Below are positions 54,055-62,284 of a stretch of DNA of 64,000 nt, piece by piece; the stretch's first letter is position 1, and every line of letters begins with the position of its first letter. The translations under genes were made by a program, and so were the position numbers. The DNA comes from UMGS172 sp045546915 (GTDB lineage: Bacteria > Bacillota > Clostridia > Oscillospirales > Acutalibacteraceae), in contig JAZQDU010000016.1 of assembly GCA_045546915.1 (NCBI GenBank), positions 28,687-92,686 on the forward strand, written 5' to 3'. The notes under the pieces are model-generated. The model was given only the letters and a program-made list of their open reading frames with translations, was not told the DNA's origin and did no database searches.

Positions 54055-55560
54055 TTATTTAATTGCTGTGGTCTTTTCCTTTTGGATGACGTCGTGAGCG
54101 CCACCCTCAACAATACTTGTTGCAGAAACAAGTGTAAGTTTTGCTTTTTTCTGCAATTCGGGAATGCTTAGCGCACCACAGTTACACATGGTAGATTTAA
54201 CCTTAGAAAGCGACAAAGCAACATTATCTTTAAGTGTACCTGCATAAGGAACGTAAGAGTCAACACCCTCTTCAAAGGACAACTTTTTATCCCCGCCAAG
54301 GTCATATCTCTGCCAGTTTCTCGCTCTTGCAGAACCTTCGCCCCAATATTCCTTAAAGTAGTTGCCACCAATATTAACCTTGTTTGTGGGACTCTCATCA
54401 AATCTTGCAAAATAACGGCCAAGCATTACAAAATCGGCACCCATTGCAAGAGCCAGAGTAATATGATGGTCATAAACGATACCGCCATCAGAACAAACAG
54501 GAACATAAATGCCTGTTTCCTCAAAATACTCATCACGCGCCTTGCAAACTTCGATAAGAGCAGTTGCCTGTCCACGGCCGATACCCTTAGTCTCACGAGT
54601 GATACAGATAGAACCACCGCCGATACCAACCTTAATAAAGTCAGCACCACAATCGGCTAAGAAACGGAAACCTTCGGCATCAACTACGTTACCTGCACCA
54701 ACCTTGACTGAATCGCCATAATGCTCTCTTATCCAATCAATAGTAAGTTTCTGCCATTCAGAGAAACCTTCGGACGAGTCGATACAAAGAACATCGGCAC
54801 CTGCTTCAACAAGTGCAGGAACACGTTCGGCATAGTCACGGGTATTAATACCGGCACCAACAACGTATCTTTTAGATGCATCAAGCAACTCATTAGGGTT
54901 TTGCTTATGGGTATCATAGTCTTTACGGAATACCATATAGCAAAGTTGCTGAGCGTCGTTAATTATGGGTAATGAATTAAGTTTATTATCCCAAATAATA
55001 TCGTTTGCCTCTTTAAGGCTTGTGCCCTCTTTTGCTACAATAAGTTTATCAAACGGAGTCATAAAACCACTGACGGGTGTTGCAGGGTCCATACGGCTAA
55101 CGCGGTAATCGCGACCGGTAACGACACCAAGCAATTTGCCGTTAGCAGTACCGTCATCAGTAACCGCAACGGTAGAATGACCGGTTTTTTCTTTAAGTGC
55201 GATAACATCAGCCAGGGTGTCATCAGGCTTTACGTTAGAATCGCTGATTACAAAACCTGCTTTATGATTCTTTGCTCTTGCAACCATAGCAGCCTCATCT
55301 TCTACGGTCTGAGAGCCGTAAATAAATGAAACACCGCCTTCGGTAGCCAACGCTATAGCCAATCTGTCACCCGATACCGACTGCATAATTGCCGATACCA
55401 TAGGTATATTCATAGTTATTGCCGACTCCTCACCCTTTTTAAATCTTACAAGGGGAGTTTTAAGACTAACGTTTGCAGGTACGCACTCGCTCGAAGAATA
55501 TCCCGGAATAAGGAGATATTCGTTAAATGTATGTGACGGTTCGTTAATAAAGATTGCCAT
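54055..55560 (-). CDS. guaB: IMP dehydrogenase
   Basis: Oxidises IMP to XMP, the committed step of GMP synthesis. TIM barrel with two CBS domains inserted near residues 110-230; active-site loop KVGIGGGSICITRE with Cys near 310, and the flap residues GSARARNWQRYDLGG near 405. 501 residues. AGGAGG-type site before ATG 55560 and a strong promoter upstream. It is transcribed alone. Confidence 0.97.
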   Translation of the reverse strand: MAIFINEPSHTFNEYLLIPGYSSSECVPANVSLKTPLVRFKKGEESAITMNIPMVSAIMQSVSGDRLAIALATEGGVSFIYGSQTVEDEAAMVARAKNHKAGFVISDSNVKPDDTLADVIALKEKTGHSTVAVTDDGTANGKLLGVVTGRDYRVSRMDPATPVSGFMTPFDKLIVAKEGTSLKEANDIIWDNKLNSLPIINDAQQLCYMVFRKDYDTHKQNPNELLDASKRYVVGAGINTRDYAERVPALVEAGADVLCIDSSEGFSEWQKLTIDWIREHYGDSVKVGAGNVVDAEGFRFLADCGADFIKVGIGGGSICITRETKGIGRGQATALIEVCKARDEYFEETGIYVPVCSDGGIVYDHHITLALAMGADFVMLGRYFARFDESPTNKVNIGGNYFKEYWGEGSARARNWQRYDLGGDKKLSFEEGVDSYVPYAGTLKDNVALSLSKVKSTMCNCGALSIPELQKKAKLTLVSATSIVEGGAHDVIQKEKTTAIK

Positions 55561-55592
55561 ATTTATTCCTCCGTTATATTTATATTTTTAAC

Positions 55593-55621
55593 ATTATAAT
55601 AGAATTTTACGTTATAGTCAA
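55593..55621 (-). promoter_or_regulatory. Sigma-A promoter of guaB
   Basis: TTGACT and TATAAT with 17 bases between, 33 bases upstream of the guaB start on the minus strand. Confidence 0.8.
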
Positions 55622-55665
55622 CACTAATTTTGCCAAAACAAGAAGTTTGTCAAAATTTAGCATTT

Positions 55666-56208
55666 TTACTCCTCACCTGTAAGGTGAACTGTCTTATATG
55701 TATGATTTGTTACGGGTAAAAACTTGTTAAGCATATCGTCAAGTTTTGCCTTGACGCTTGACGTATTAATACTGGGATGAAAACCGATATAATCCTCAGA
55801 AAAAAGGTCAGAATCAATAAGCAGTTGAACGCTGTTTTGGGTATCATTCAAAAGACCCGTTATACTTACCGACCCAGGGGTTATATTAAGCAATCTCAGC
55901 ATATCCTCAGCGCCGGCAAACGACAGTCTTGCTGAATTGATTTGATTTGAAAGTTCTTTTGTCTTAAACGGTTTATCAGCAGGCATAAGCAAAAGATAAA
56001 ATGCTGTTTTTTGGCGATTGCACAAAAACAGATTTTTACAAATTTCGGCACCTAAAACCTCTTCAATATTTTTACATATTGCCATTGTATCGGCAGGCTC
56101 ATGGTCAACCCTTTCATACAAAATTTGTAATTGGTCTAAAACTTCATATACCGCCAGTTCTTTTTGTAGTCTTCCCTTATCCGACGGACTTCCGTTAAAT
56201 AACTGCAT
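55666..56208 (-). CDS. Prolyl-tRNA editing (YbaK/ProX-type) protein
   Basis: 180-residue stand-alone editing-domain protein that deacylates mischarged tRNA-Pro. Motifs: ERVDHEPADTM near 32-42, CNRQKTAFYLLL near 68-79 and GFHPSINTSS near 145. ATG 56208 is chosen since GAGG lies 8 bases upstream; a longer frame is unsupported. ProX/PrdX-type is likely; which amino acid is removed is not certain. Confidence 0.85.
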   Translation of the reverse strand: MQLFNGSPSDKGRLQKELAVYEVLDQLQILYERVDHEPADTMAICKNIEEVLGAEICKNLFLCNRQKTAFYLLLMPADKPFKTKELSNQINSARLSFAGAEDMLRLLNITPGSVSITGLLNDTQNSVQLLIDSDLFSEDYIGFHPSINTSSVKAKLDDMLNKFLPVTNHTYKTVHLTGEE

Positions 56209-56301
56209 TTTATACGCCTCGCATTTCTTTATCATTATAAAATATAACATATGAAAAGTAAAGCATTGTAAACTAATTAGTCTTTACAATTTAAGGCTTT
56301 T

Positions 56302-56329
56302 TTGATATACTTAATATAAATTATATAAT
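56302..56329 (+). promoter_or_regulatory. Sigma-A promoter of the plus-strand lipoprotein
   Basis: TTGATA and TATAAT with 16 bases between, 27 bases upstream of ATG 56356. Confidence 0.65.
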
Positions 56330-56355
56330 GATTTTACGAAAGAGCGGATAAACTA

Positions 56356-56985
56356 ATGAAAACATTTAAAAACTTCATCTGCCTTTTACTTGCAGTTACA
56401 ATATTTTGTTGCTTTACTGCTTGCGGAAAGGATAATACAAACGCAAACAAAGACAATCAAAGTGTTAATTCGGAGCAGGTTGACGAAAATAAAATTACAG
56501 CGTATACTATCGGTAACCTGACTGTACTGCAAATTAAGGAAATTTTAGGCAACTTGAATTTAAACGACGGGTTGAAACTTGAACTAACCCATGACAACAC
56601 CAAAGACCAATACCACAGTCTTACATATTCAATTAAAGATGCCGATGGCAAAAAGAGAGCATCTATAAATGCTACCAGCGACCTTGAGAACAAAGCAGCC
56701 TCTTTTTCGATAACCTGGAAATACAATGATTCTACGGCAGCACAAAACGAAGCATTATCAAAAGCCTCAGAAACAATGATAATTGCAGTGTGGCCCGATT
56801 ATTCCGAAGAATATATGGAGTTTGTAGAAAAAACGGTTTCGTTCAAAACAAGTTACCTCAACGCATTCAGGAACGAAAACACCACCTACACCGCAAATGC
56901 CACCTCCGGTTTTATTTCGGCAGGAATGTCAGCAGGTAACGTAACCTTTACCATTAATTATGCAAACCTTGTAGAAAACGTATAA
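56356..56985 (+). CDS. Putative lipoprotein of unknown function
   Basis: 209 residues with a lipoprotein signal ending in CCFTACG (lipidated Cys near 22), an Asn/Asp/Gln-rich linker (about 25-45), then a mostly beta globular domain without recognised family. Single gene with its own promoter and terminator between two minus-strand blocks. Confidence 0.75.
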   Translation: MKTFKNFICLLLAVTIFCCFTACGKDNTNANKDNQSVNSEQVDENKITAYTIGNLTVLQIKEILGNLNLNDGLKLELTHDNTKDQYHSLTYSIKDADGKKRASINATSDLENKAASFSITWKYNDSTAAQNEALSKASETMIIAVWPDYSEEYMEFVEKTVSFKTSYLNAFRNENTTYTANATSGFISAGMSAGNVTFTINYANLVENV

Positions 56986-56988
56986 ACC

Positions 56989-57026
56989 AAAACCGCAGTA
57001 ACTCTCACAGTTACTGCGGTTTTTTA
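56989..57026. terminator. Intrinsic terminator
   Basis: Fifteen-base arms AAAACCGCAGTAACT and its complement, 5-base loop, then six T on the plus strand. On the other strand it could also end znuB, which stops at 57070. Confidence 0.9.
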
Positions 57027-57069
57027 CAAATTGTTTAGATTTAAAACGATTTAATCATATTTTATTTCA

Positions 57070-57948
57070 TTAATTCTTATGTACTGATTTTGAAATAAAC
57101 GAAGATACAATCAATACAATTATCTGAAAGCATACTACGGTTGCACCCACCGGCAACATTACAGTTACGGAATTTGCTTTTTCCACCGTAAATGTTACGG
57201 CAAAAACAAACCCTAATAAAAAACTTATAACTGATATTATTCCCGAACTGATTACAACGGCACGAAAACTTTTGAAAAGCCTCATTGCGGTAACCGCAGG
57301 AATTACAATAACCGCCGAAATCATAATTGCACCTATAAGTTTCATACCAATAACAACCGTTACAGCAATCAAAGCCGACAACATCATATTAAAGGCACTA
57401 ACATTTATACCTGATGCTTTTGCAAAGGTCTCGTCAAAGGTGACTGCGAAAATCTGCTTATAAAAAAGAATATATAAAACTAAAACAGCAAAGGTCAACC
57501 CAAGACAAACCATAAAGTCTTGCTTGCTGATATTTAAGATTGAAGCACCAAAAAGGCCTGCGCAAACGTCACCGGCACCTGTTCCTGCAATACTAAAAAT
57601 AATATATCCTACCGCCATCGTACCTACCGAAACAATGGCAGTTGCAGCATCACCTTTTAGTTTTCCGCTGGAACTGAGCCACATAAGTAAAAATGCCGCA
57701 AGAATAACAACCGGAACGGTAATATAAAGTTCTGACTGCCCAGTAATCCCAAAAACAGCAGCAATAGCCAACGCCAAAAATCCAACATGCGATAGTCCAT
57801 CGCCTATCATAGAGTATCTTTTAAGAACAAGGTTAACGCCCAAAACAGAGGCGCAAACGCCGGTCATGATACCCACCAAAGCGGCATAAACCAAAACCGT
57901 CACCAAAAAAGGTGATGTGAAAACGCTGAAATCAAAACCTATTCTCAT
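57070..57948 (-). CDS. znuB: Zinc (metal) ABC transporter permease
   Basis: Membrane permease of an ABC-3 type metal importer. 292 residues with about eight hydrophobic segments, including VNLVLKRYSMIGDGLSHVGFLALAIA, a family signature (key segment GDGLSHVGF). ATG overlaps the znuC stop by 4 bases. Zinc is assumed from the Zur boxes and the His-rich binding protein; manganese is less likely. Confidence 0.92.
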   Translation of the reverse strand: MRIGFDFSVFTSPFLVTVLVYAALVGIMTGVCASVLGVNLVLKRYSMIGDGLSHVGFLALAIAAVFGITGQSELYITVPVVILAAFLLMWLSSSGKLKGDAATAIVSVGTMAVGYIIFSIAGTGAGDVCAGLFGASILNISKQDFMVCLGLTFAVLVLYILFYKQIFAVTFDETFAKASGINVSAFNMMLSALIAVTVVIGMKLIGAIMISAVIVIPAVTAMRLFKSFRAVVISSGIISVISFLLGFVFAVTFTVEKANSVTVMLPVGATVVCFQIIVLIVSSFISKSVHKN

Positions 57949-58628
57949 TTTGCACCATCCTTTGACGACCTGAAACTCAAATACTCTTTAGGTGTGCCGA
58001 AAAAGAACGAATTGTGCGACAAATCTAAGATTTTATCAGACATGTGCATAGCAATTGCCAAATCATGCGTTACCATAATTATCGAAACACCCTTTTTATT
58101 CAAATCGGATATTACCGAATAAAACTCACCTATTGAGTCTTTATCAAGCCCTGTTACAGGCTCATCAAGCAACAATATATCGCCTGCCGAACAAAATGCT
58201 CTGGTCAGTAAAACTTTTTGTTGCTGACCGCCCGATAACTCGCGGTAACATTTATCTTTGAGTTTATCAACACCCAAAAGTTGCATATATTCATCTGCCC
58301 GTTGCCTTAACGACCTATTAACTGTCGGTAAAAATCCTGTTTTATAAGCAAAGCCCGACATTACAACTTCCATTACCGAGGCAGGAAAGTCCTTTTGTGC
58401 TTCGGTTTGCTGAGAAAGATAACCAATTTTGATTTGTTTTTTGAATTTTATACTTCCGTTAACCGGTTTTACAGCACCGACAAGTGCCTTTATAAAAGTG
58501 CTTTTTCCGCTACCGTTTTCACCAACTACGCAAATGTACTCTCCCTTTTGGGCAGTAAAACAAAGATTATCAACAACCGGTTTGCCCTCATACGCAAGTG
58601 TTAAATTCTTAACTTCAACAACGCTCAA
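57945..58628 (-). CDS. znuC: Zinc (metal) ABC transporter ATPase
   Basis: 227-residue nucleotide-binding subunit. Walker A VVGENGSGKSTFIKAL near 34-49, signature LSGGQQQKVLLTRA near 133, Walker B ILLLDEPVTGLD near 156. Overlaps both znuA and znuB by 4 bases. Confidence 0.94.
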   Translation of the reverse strand: MSVVEVKNLTLAYEGKPVVDNLCFTAQKGEYICVVGENGSGKSTFIKALVGAVKPVNGSIKFKKQIKIGYLSQQTEAQKDFPASVMEVVMSGFAYKTGFLPTVNRSLRQRADEYMQLLGVDKLKDKCYRELSGGQQQKVLLTRAFCSAGDILLLDEPVTGLDKDSIGEFYSVISDLNKKGVSIIMVTHDLAIAMHMSDKILDLSHNSFFFGTPKEYLSFRSSKDGAK

Positions 58629-59596
58629 TTTGTCGCCTCCTTTACTGCTTTTAAAATATTTTGTATATTTAGTTTCATTAACGAAACATAGGTCACACCA
58701 CTGTTGAACTCTTGCAACGATACATTATGACATGAATGCAAAAGTAACGGCTCTGCCCCAACCTTTTCTGCAATGCCTTGTGCAAAAATCTGATTAGAAC
58801 TTTCAATATAAAAGATTACTTTTGCATTGTGCTCGGTTGCAGATTTACACAACTTATTGATTTGCGCAACCGATGGGTCGGTTACAGCGGAACAACCCGA
58901 AAAGGCTGCATCAAACGACAATCCGTAATCGGCGCAAAGATACCTGAACGGAAAACGATCAGAAAATATAAGGCTTTTGCCTTTTAAATCTAACGACATC
59001 AATTCATCATCGAGCAACATCAATTGCTGTACGTATTCAGCACAGTTTTGCTTATAAGTCTGTTCATTATCGCTATCAAGCAAACATAAATTTTGCGTTA
59101 AGTTTTCCACAATTTGAACGGCGCGTTTAGGTGACGTCCAAACGTGTTCATCAAACGAATCAGAATGGTCATGATGCTCATCGTGTTCGTGGTGTTCGTG
59201 AACGTGTTGCATATTATCGGTCGAAGCCTCGCACAAAAGTTCGGTCATATCGGTAAGGGCTAACCACAAAGCATCGTTTTCAACCGTACTTTTAAGTTTT
59301 TCTACCCATTTAGCATCACCCTCACCGCCAACATAAACCACTAAATCGGCCTCGTGAACAGTTCTTATATCCGCCACCGACATATTTTCAAGTTTAAAAT
59401 CGTGACTTTCGGTGCCGAGTGGCACTAACATTTTAAGATTTACCTTTTCTCCTGCAATTTGCCTTAAGAAATCATACTGCGGAAAAACGGTACACACTAC
59501 ATTAAGTTTTGAGTTATCCTGACGTTTTATATCACAACCCGAAAAAACAGTAATGCAAAGTGCAACGCAAATTAATATTATCAGTATTTTTTTCAT
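58625..59596 (-). CDS. znuA: Zinc-binding lipoprotein of the ABC importer
   Basis: 323-residue substrate-binding protein of cluster A-I. Lipoprotein signal ends near FSGC (Cys about 20). A histidine-rich loop (HVHEHHEHDEHHDH, residues about 130-145) between the two lobes is typical of ZnuA-type zinc binders and less so of Mn2+ proteins. Other conserved pieces: FPQYDFLRQIAG, PLGTESHDF and DEHVWTSPKRA. ATGA overlap with the zur-like gene. Confidence 0.94.
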   Translation of the reverse strand: MKKILIILICVALCITVFSGCDIKRQDNSKLNVVCTVFPQYDFLRQIAGEKVNLKMLVPLGTESHDFKLENMSVADIRTVHEADLVVYVGGEGDAKWVEKLKSTVENDALWLALTDMTELLCEASTDNMQHVHEHHEHDEHHDHSDSFDEHVWTSPKRAVQIVENLTQNLCLLDSDNEQTYKQNCAEYVQQLMLLDDELMSLDLKGKSLIFSDRFPFRYLCADYGLSFDAAFSGCSAVTDPSVAQINKLCKSATEHNAKVIFYIESSNQIFAQGIAEKVGAEPLLLHSCHNVSLQEFNSGVTYVSLMKLNIQNILKAVKEATN

Positions 59597-60009
59597 ATTT
59601 CACCTTTAGCGACACAGGAAGCACATTGACCGTTTAGCACTGCACGGTCAAAACCAATAATAAAATCGTGGTCGGACAAAATATGTTTCTTAACCTCGTC
59701 CATTTTAGCACATTCAAGATGAATAAGCCTACCGCATTTAACACATTTTAGATGGTAGTGACTGTCACAAAGGTCGCTCACACCCGAATACTGATAAACA
59801 AAACTTTTTACCCCTGCCGTTTCAAAACGCCTTACAACGCCCGATTCTAAAAGTTTTGAAACATGGCGATAAACCGTACTTTTCCCTGCACTCTTTTCAC
59901 CAACCGACACAGCCTCGGCAATTTCATCAACCGTAAAATGACGGTCACTATTCTGCTTTAAAAAGTCGTTTATAAGTTTTTTAGGCTCTGTGTTATACTC
60001 TTTTTTCAA
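59593..60009 (-). CDS. zur: Fur-family regulator, likely Zur, TTG start
   Basis: 138-residue metal-sensing repressor: winged helix with STVYRHVSKLLESGVV, then CVKCGRLIHLEC and C-terminal CASC zinc site, plus SHYHLKC. TTG 60009 is chosen because AGAGGTG is upstream and because starting at the ATG at 60045 would put the operator inside the gene. It heads zur-znuA-znuC-znuB with all genes overlapping by 4 bases, and two Fur-type boxes surround its promoter, so it is inferred to be the zinc repressor and autoregulated. Confidence 0.88.
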   Translation of the reverse strand: MKKEYNTEPKKLINDFLKQNSDRHFTVDEIAEAVSVGEKSAGKSTVYRHVSKLLESGVVRRFETAGVKSFVYQYSGVSDLCDSHYHLKCVKCGRLIHLECAKMDEVKKHILSDHDFIIGFDRAVLNGQCASCVAKGEI

Positions 60010-60029
60010 GATTTTCACCTCTTGCAAAT

Positions 60030-60101
60030 TAAGAATAATTCTCATTTTGTCAGTATACCACAAATCACCTCAAAGTCAATAGATTTTGAGAATGTTTCTC
60101 A
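60030..60101 (-). promoter_or_regulatory. Zur promoter with two Fur-family boxes
   Basis: On the minus strand TTGACT (60074-60079) and TATACT (60052-60057) are spaced by 16 bases. Box A TGAGAATTATTCTTA (60030-60044) lies just downstream of the -10, and box B TGAGAATGTTTCTCA (60087-60101) lies just upstream of the -35. Both fit a 7-1-7 inverted repeat with one mismatch. Boxes on both sides of the promoter could give tight repression. Confidence 0.75.
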
Positions 60102-60112
60102 AATCGACAATA

Positions 60113-60145
60113 TAAAAAGCAGATGCCTATGATTATGCATCTGCT
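60113..60145 (-). terminator. Intrinsic terminator of the BspA-like gene
   Basis: AGCAGATGC and GCATCTGCT with a 10-base loop, followed by T5 on the minus strand. Confidence 0.85.
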
Positions 60146-60154
60146 CTTTAGTAG

Positions 60155-61588
60155 TTATTTGTTAACCTTTCTTTTAAATAAAAAATATAGAATCACAAAA
60201 GCACCAACATTTATAATCGACATAATTACAATAATACAAATTACAATAGTGTCAGATTTTGATTGGTCCTCGTTGTTTAATACGTCTGCGCTTTTATCAT
60301 TAACATAATTCCATGTTGCTTTTGTTAAATTAGAATTTCCATTACCTATTTTAATATTATAGCTATCTTCTTCATTCCCCATATAGTACACATTTCTAAG
60401 TAAACCGCACTCTTTAAATGCATTAGTATCAATTTCGGTCACTTTATACCTTATACCGTCTTTCATAATACTTTTAGGAATTGTAACCGCTACTACCGAC
60501 TTTTCACAGTCTGTTACTGTAGCAGTGCTGTTAGAATCGTCATAACTATAAAGCAAGCAGTCTTCCATATTTGCATAATGCCATGTTGCGTTGGTGAGGT
60601 TTCCATTATTTGAGTCAATAGATATATTCTGTCTGCTTGCATACGACCCACCATAATAAACATCGGTAAGTGAATAGCAACCATAAAATGCATCATAACC
60701 TATACTCGTCACGCTGTCGGGAATGGTTACCGATGTAAGCGCATCACAATTACAAAATGCATAATCACCTATACTCGTCACGCTGTCGGGAATGGTTATA
60801 GATGTAAGCGAAGAGCAACCGTCAAATGCATACTCGCCTATACTCGTCACGCTGTCGGGGATGGTATAAGTTGTTGATTGCTTTCCGACAGGATATTGTA
60901 TAAGCATTGTTTTATCTTTATTAAACAAAACACCATCTTGCGATGAATAATACTTGTTATTGCCATCTACCGTGATTGATGTAAGCGCAGAGCAATCATA
61001 AAATGCACTACCACCTATACTCGTCACGCTGTCGGGAATTGCTATTGATGTAAGTTGGGTACAGCGATAAAATGCATGTTCTCCTATACTTGTAACAATA
61101 TCGTCAACAGGTATAACACTGGTTTTACATCCGACAACCAGTTTTCCACTTTCAGACTCGACAATACAATTGTTTATCGAAATGTATTTTTGATTTTTAC
61201 TATCAACAGTTATTGTACTAAGCATATCACAGCCTCCAAATACACCCCCACCTATACTTATAACACTCTCAGGTATTACAATTGATGTTAGCAAAGTGCA
61301 AAACGTGAAAGCACAATTTCCTATACTTGTCACACCATCTCGAATTATAACCTTGGTTATTGATGATGTGCCCCAAGGCGCTGTTGTGTGCAAACCATCA
61401 CCTTTATAGATAATATAATCTTCCATCGCACCGTTGCCGGAAATAGTGAGCACGGTGTCGTTGAGTGTCCATATACAGTCACCCGTTGTACCACTTGTCG
61501 CTGCCGATGCCGAGAATGTGAACAGCCCGAACGGACAAACCGACATTAAAAGCACCAATGCCAAAAAGACAGATAATATTTTTTTCAT
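60155..61588 (-). CDS. BspA-type leucine-rich-repeat surface protein
   Basis: 477-residue exported protein: N-terminal signal peptide (1-30), about eight 23-residue leucine-rich repeats of the LRR_5 type (core pattern IPDSVTSIGEYAFDGCSSL), and a C-terminal membrane helix followed by a short basic tail (about 450-477). Likely an anchored cell-surface protein for adhesion or glycan contact. Repeat DNA is nearly identical in four adjacent units of 69 bp (cores near 60699, 60768, 60837 and 61013), suggesting recent repeat homogenisation. GGAGGGG precedes ATG 61588. Confidence 0.9.
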   Translation of the reverse strand: MKKILSVFLALVLLMSVCPFGLFTFSASAATSGTTGDCIWTLNDTVLTISGNGAMEDYIIYKGDGLHTTAPWGTSSITKVIIRDGVTSIGNCAFTFCTLLTSIVIPESVISIGGGVFGGCDMLSTITVDSKNQKYISINNCIVESESGKLVVGCKTSVIPVDDIVTSIGEHAFYRCTQLTSIAIPDSVTSIGGSAFYDCSALTSITVDGNNKYYSSQDGVLFNKDKTMLIQYPVGKQSTTYTIPDSVTSIGEYAFDGCSSLTSITIPDSVTSIGDYAFCNCDALTSVTIPDSVTSIGYDAFYGCYSLTDVYYGGSYASRQNISIDSNNGNLTNATWHYANMEDCLLYSYDDSNSTATVTDCEKSVVAVTIPKSIMKDGIRYKVTEIDTNAFKECGLLRNVYYMGNEEDSYNIKIGNGNSNLTKATWNYVNDKSADVLNNEDQSKSDTIVICIIVIMSIINVGAFVILYFLFKRKVNK

Positions 61589-61732
61589 TTTAACCCCTCC
61601 AAGAAGTTTCTACAAAATTATACAACCCCACACACTAAAATGCAATATAATTTTACTTAACCCTTTGTCGCATTAAACGTCGGCTATATATATAACTTTT
61701 TCATTTTTCTCACTATAACTAACTGCCATAAA

Positions 61733-61754
61733 AAAACGAGAGAGCGATGCTCTC
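61733..61754 (-). terminator. Terminator after the duplicated gene end
   Basis: GAGAGC-GAT-GCTCTC with a T run on the minus strand. It follows the stop codon of the second, downstream copy of the DUF6062-like gene's 3' end, which suggests that copy is the original end of the transcript. Confidence 0.7.
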
Positions 61755-61764
61755 CTGTTTTAGT

Positions 61765-61827
61765 TCATTCTTCAATTTTTCTTGTGGTTAACCACTCGAT
61801 TGTACGCTCAACCGAGTCTTTAGAAGT
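61765..61827 (-). pseudogene. Second copy of the 3' end of the neighbouring gene
   Basis: 63 bases that match the last 21 codons (incl. stop) of the gene at 62285-62941, at a fixed offset of 520 bases. The two read TSKDSVERTIEWLTTRK(I/V)EE then a stop. Differences: ACT/ACG, TCT/TCA, GAG/GAA, CGT/CGA (synonymous), ATT/GTT (Ile/Val), TGA/TAA. So this fragment evolved as a coding end. It ends exactly at the left inverted repeat of the DUF559 element. Confidence 0.85.
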
Positions 61828-61830
61828 ACT

Positions 61831-61882
61831 AAGGCTCCCTTGTGTAAAGGGAGCTGTCAGCTTTGCTGACTGAGGGATTGTT
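61831..61882 (+). repeat. Left inverted repeat of the DUF559 element
   Basis: Contains CTCCCTT-GTGTA-AAGGGAG and GTCAGC-TTT-GCTGAC hairpins, then GAGGGATTGTT. Reading the opposite strand, it encodes the C-terminal residues QSLSQQS of the nuclease. Confidence 0.85.
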
Positions 61883-62225
61883 TTATAATAACATTTAAAT
61901 ACTCACAAATCCCTATAAAATTTTTATTAATTTCCGTGTTTGGTATTCTTACAACCCTTAAACCGTATTCTTTGAGAAATGCCGTGCGTTCTTTGTCGTA
62001 CTTTATACCCTCTTCGGTATAATGTCCCGAGCCGTCAAGTTCAATAATCAACTTTGCTTCGGCAGAATAAAAATCAACAATATATTTTCCTAAAATCTTT
62101 TGACGTGAAAACCTAACGGAATGAGACTTTAAAAAATCATACCAAAGATGTTTTTCCTCTTTTGTCATATTCTTTCTTAACATTTTAGCAGTGGGAACAA
62201 TACTTTTATTGTGTTTCCTCTGCAT
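61857..62225 (-). CDS. DUF559 family nuclease-like protein
   Basis: 122-residue protein with the DUF559 pattern (Vsr/PD-(D/E)XK-like fold): AKMLRKNMTKEEKHLWYDFL near 14-32, FSRQKILGKYIVDFYSAEAKLIIELDGSGHY near 45-70 (key acidic residues in VDFY and IELDG), and LRVVRIPNTEI. Predicted DNA-nicking or cleaving enzyme; no activity is proved for most members. ATG 62225 has GGAGG 7 bases upstream, donated by the right inverted repeat. It fills almost all the element and is read in the same direction as the host gene. Confidence 0.85.
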   Translation of the reverse strand: MQRKHNKSIVPTAKMLRKNMTKEEKHLWYDFLKSHSVRFSRQKILGKYIVDFYSAEAKLIIELDGSGHYTEEGIKYDKERTAFLKEYGLRVVRIPNTEINKNFIGICEYLNVIIKQSLSQQS

Positions 62226-62280
62226 AACAATCCCTCCGTCACGGCAAGCCGTGCCACCTCCCTTTACACAAGGGAGGCTT
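62226..62280 (-). repeat. Right inverted repeat of the DUF559 element
   Basis: Same pattern as the left end in reverse: CTCCCTT-GTGTA-AAGGGAG, then CACGGC-TT-GCCGTG, then GGAGGGATTGTT joined to the ATG of the nuclease gene. The middle stem differs from that of the left end in sequence but keeps full pairing. Confidence 0.85.
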
Positions 62281-62284
62281 TTAC

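Larger units (their letters stand above)
61831..62280 (-). mobile_element. 450-bp DUF559 element with structured inverted ends
   Basis: Inverted terminal repeats of about 52-55 bases (61831-61882 and 62226-62280) enclose one gene, a DUF559-type nuclease. No transposase, recombinase or tRNA target is present. The ends align as AAG[G/C]CTCCCTTGTGTAAAGGGAG followed by a variable hairpin and GAGGGATTGTT. Right end supplies the gene's ribosome-binding site; left end encodes its last codons. It separates two copies of the 3' end of the adjacent gene. Whether the nuclease moves it is not known. Confidence 0.8.

Noticed and set aside
60699..61036. Regularly repeated 22-base blocks as a CRISPR array
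   Set aside because: They are in frame with 23-residue leucine-rich repeats, and the intervening sequences are also repeats, not unique spacers.
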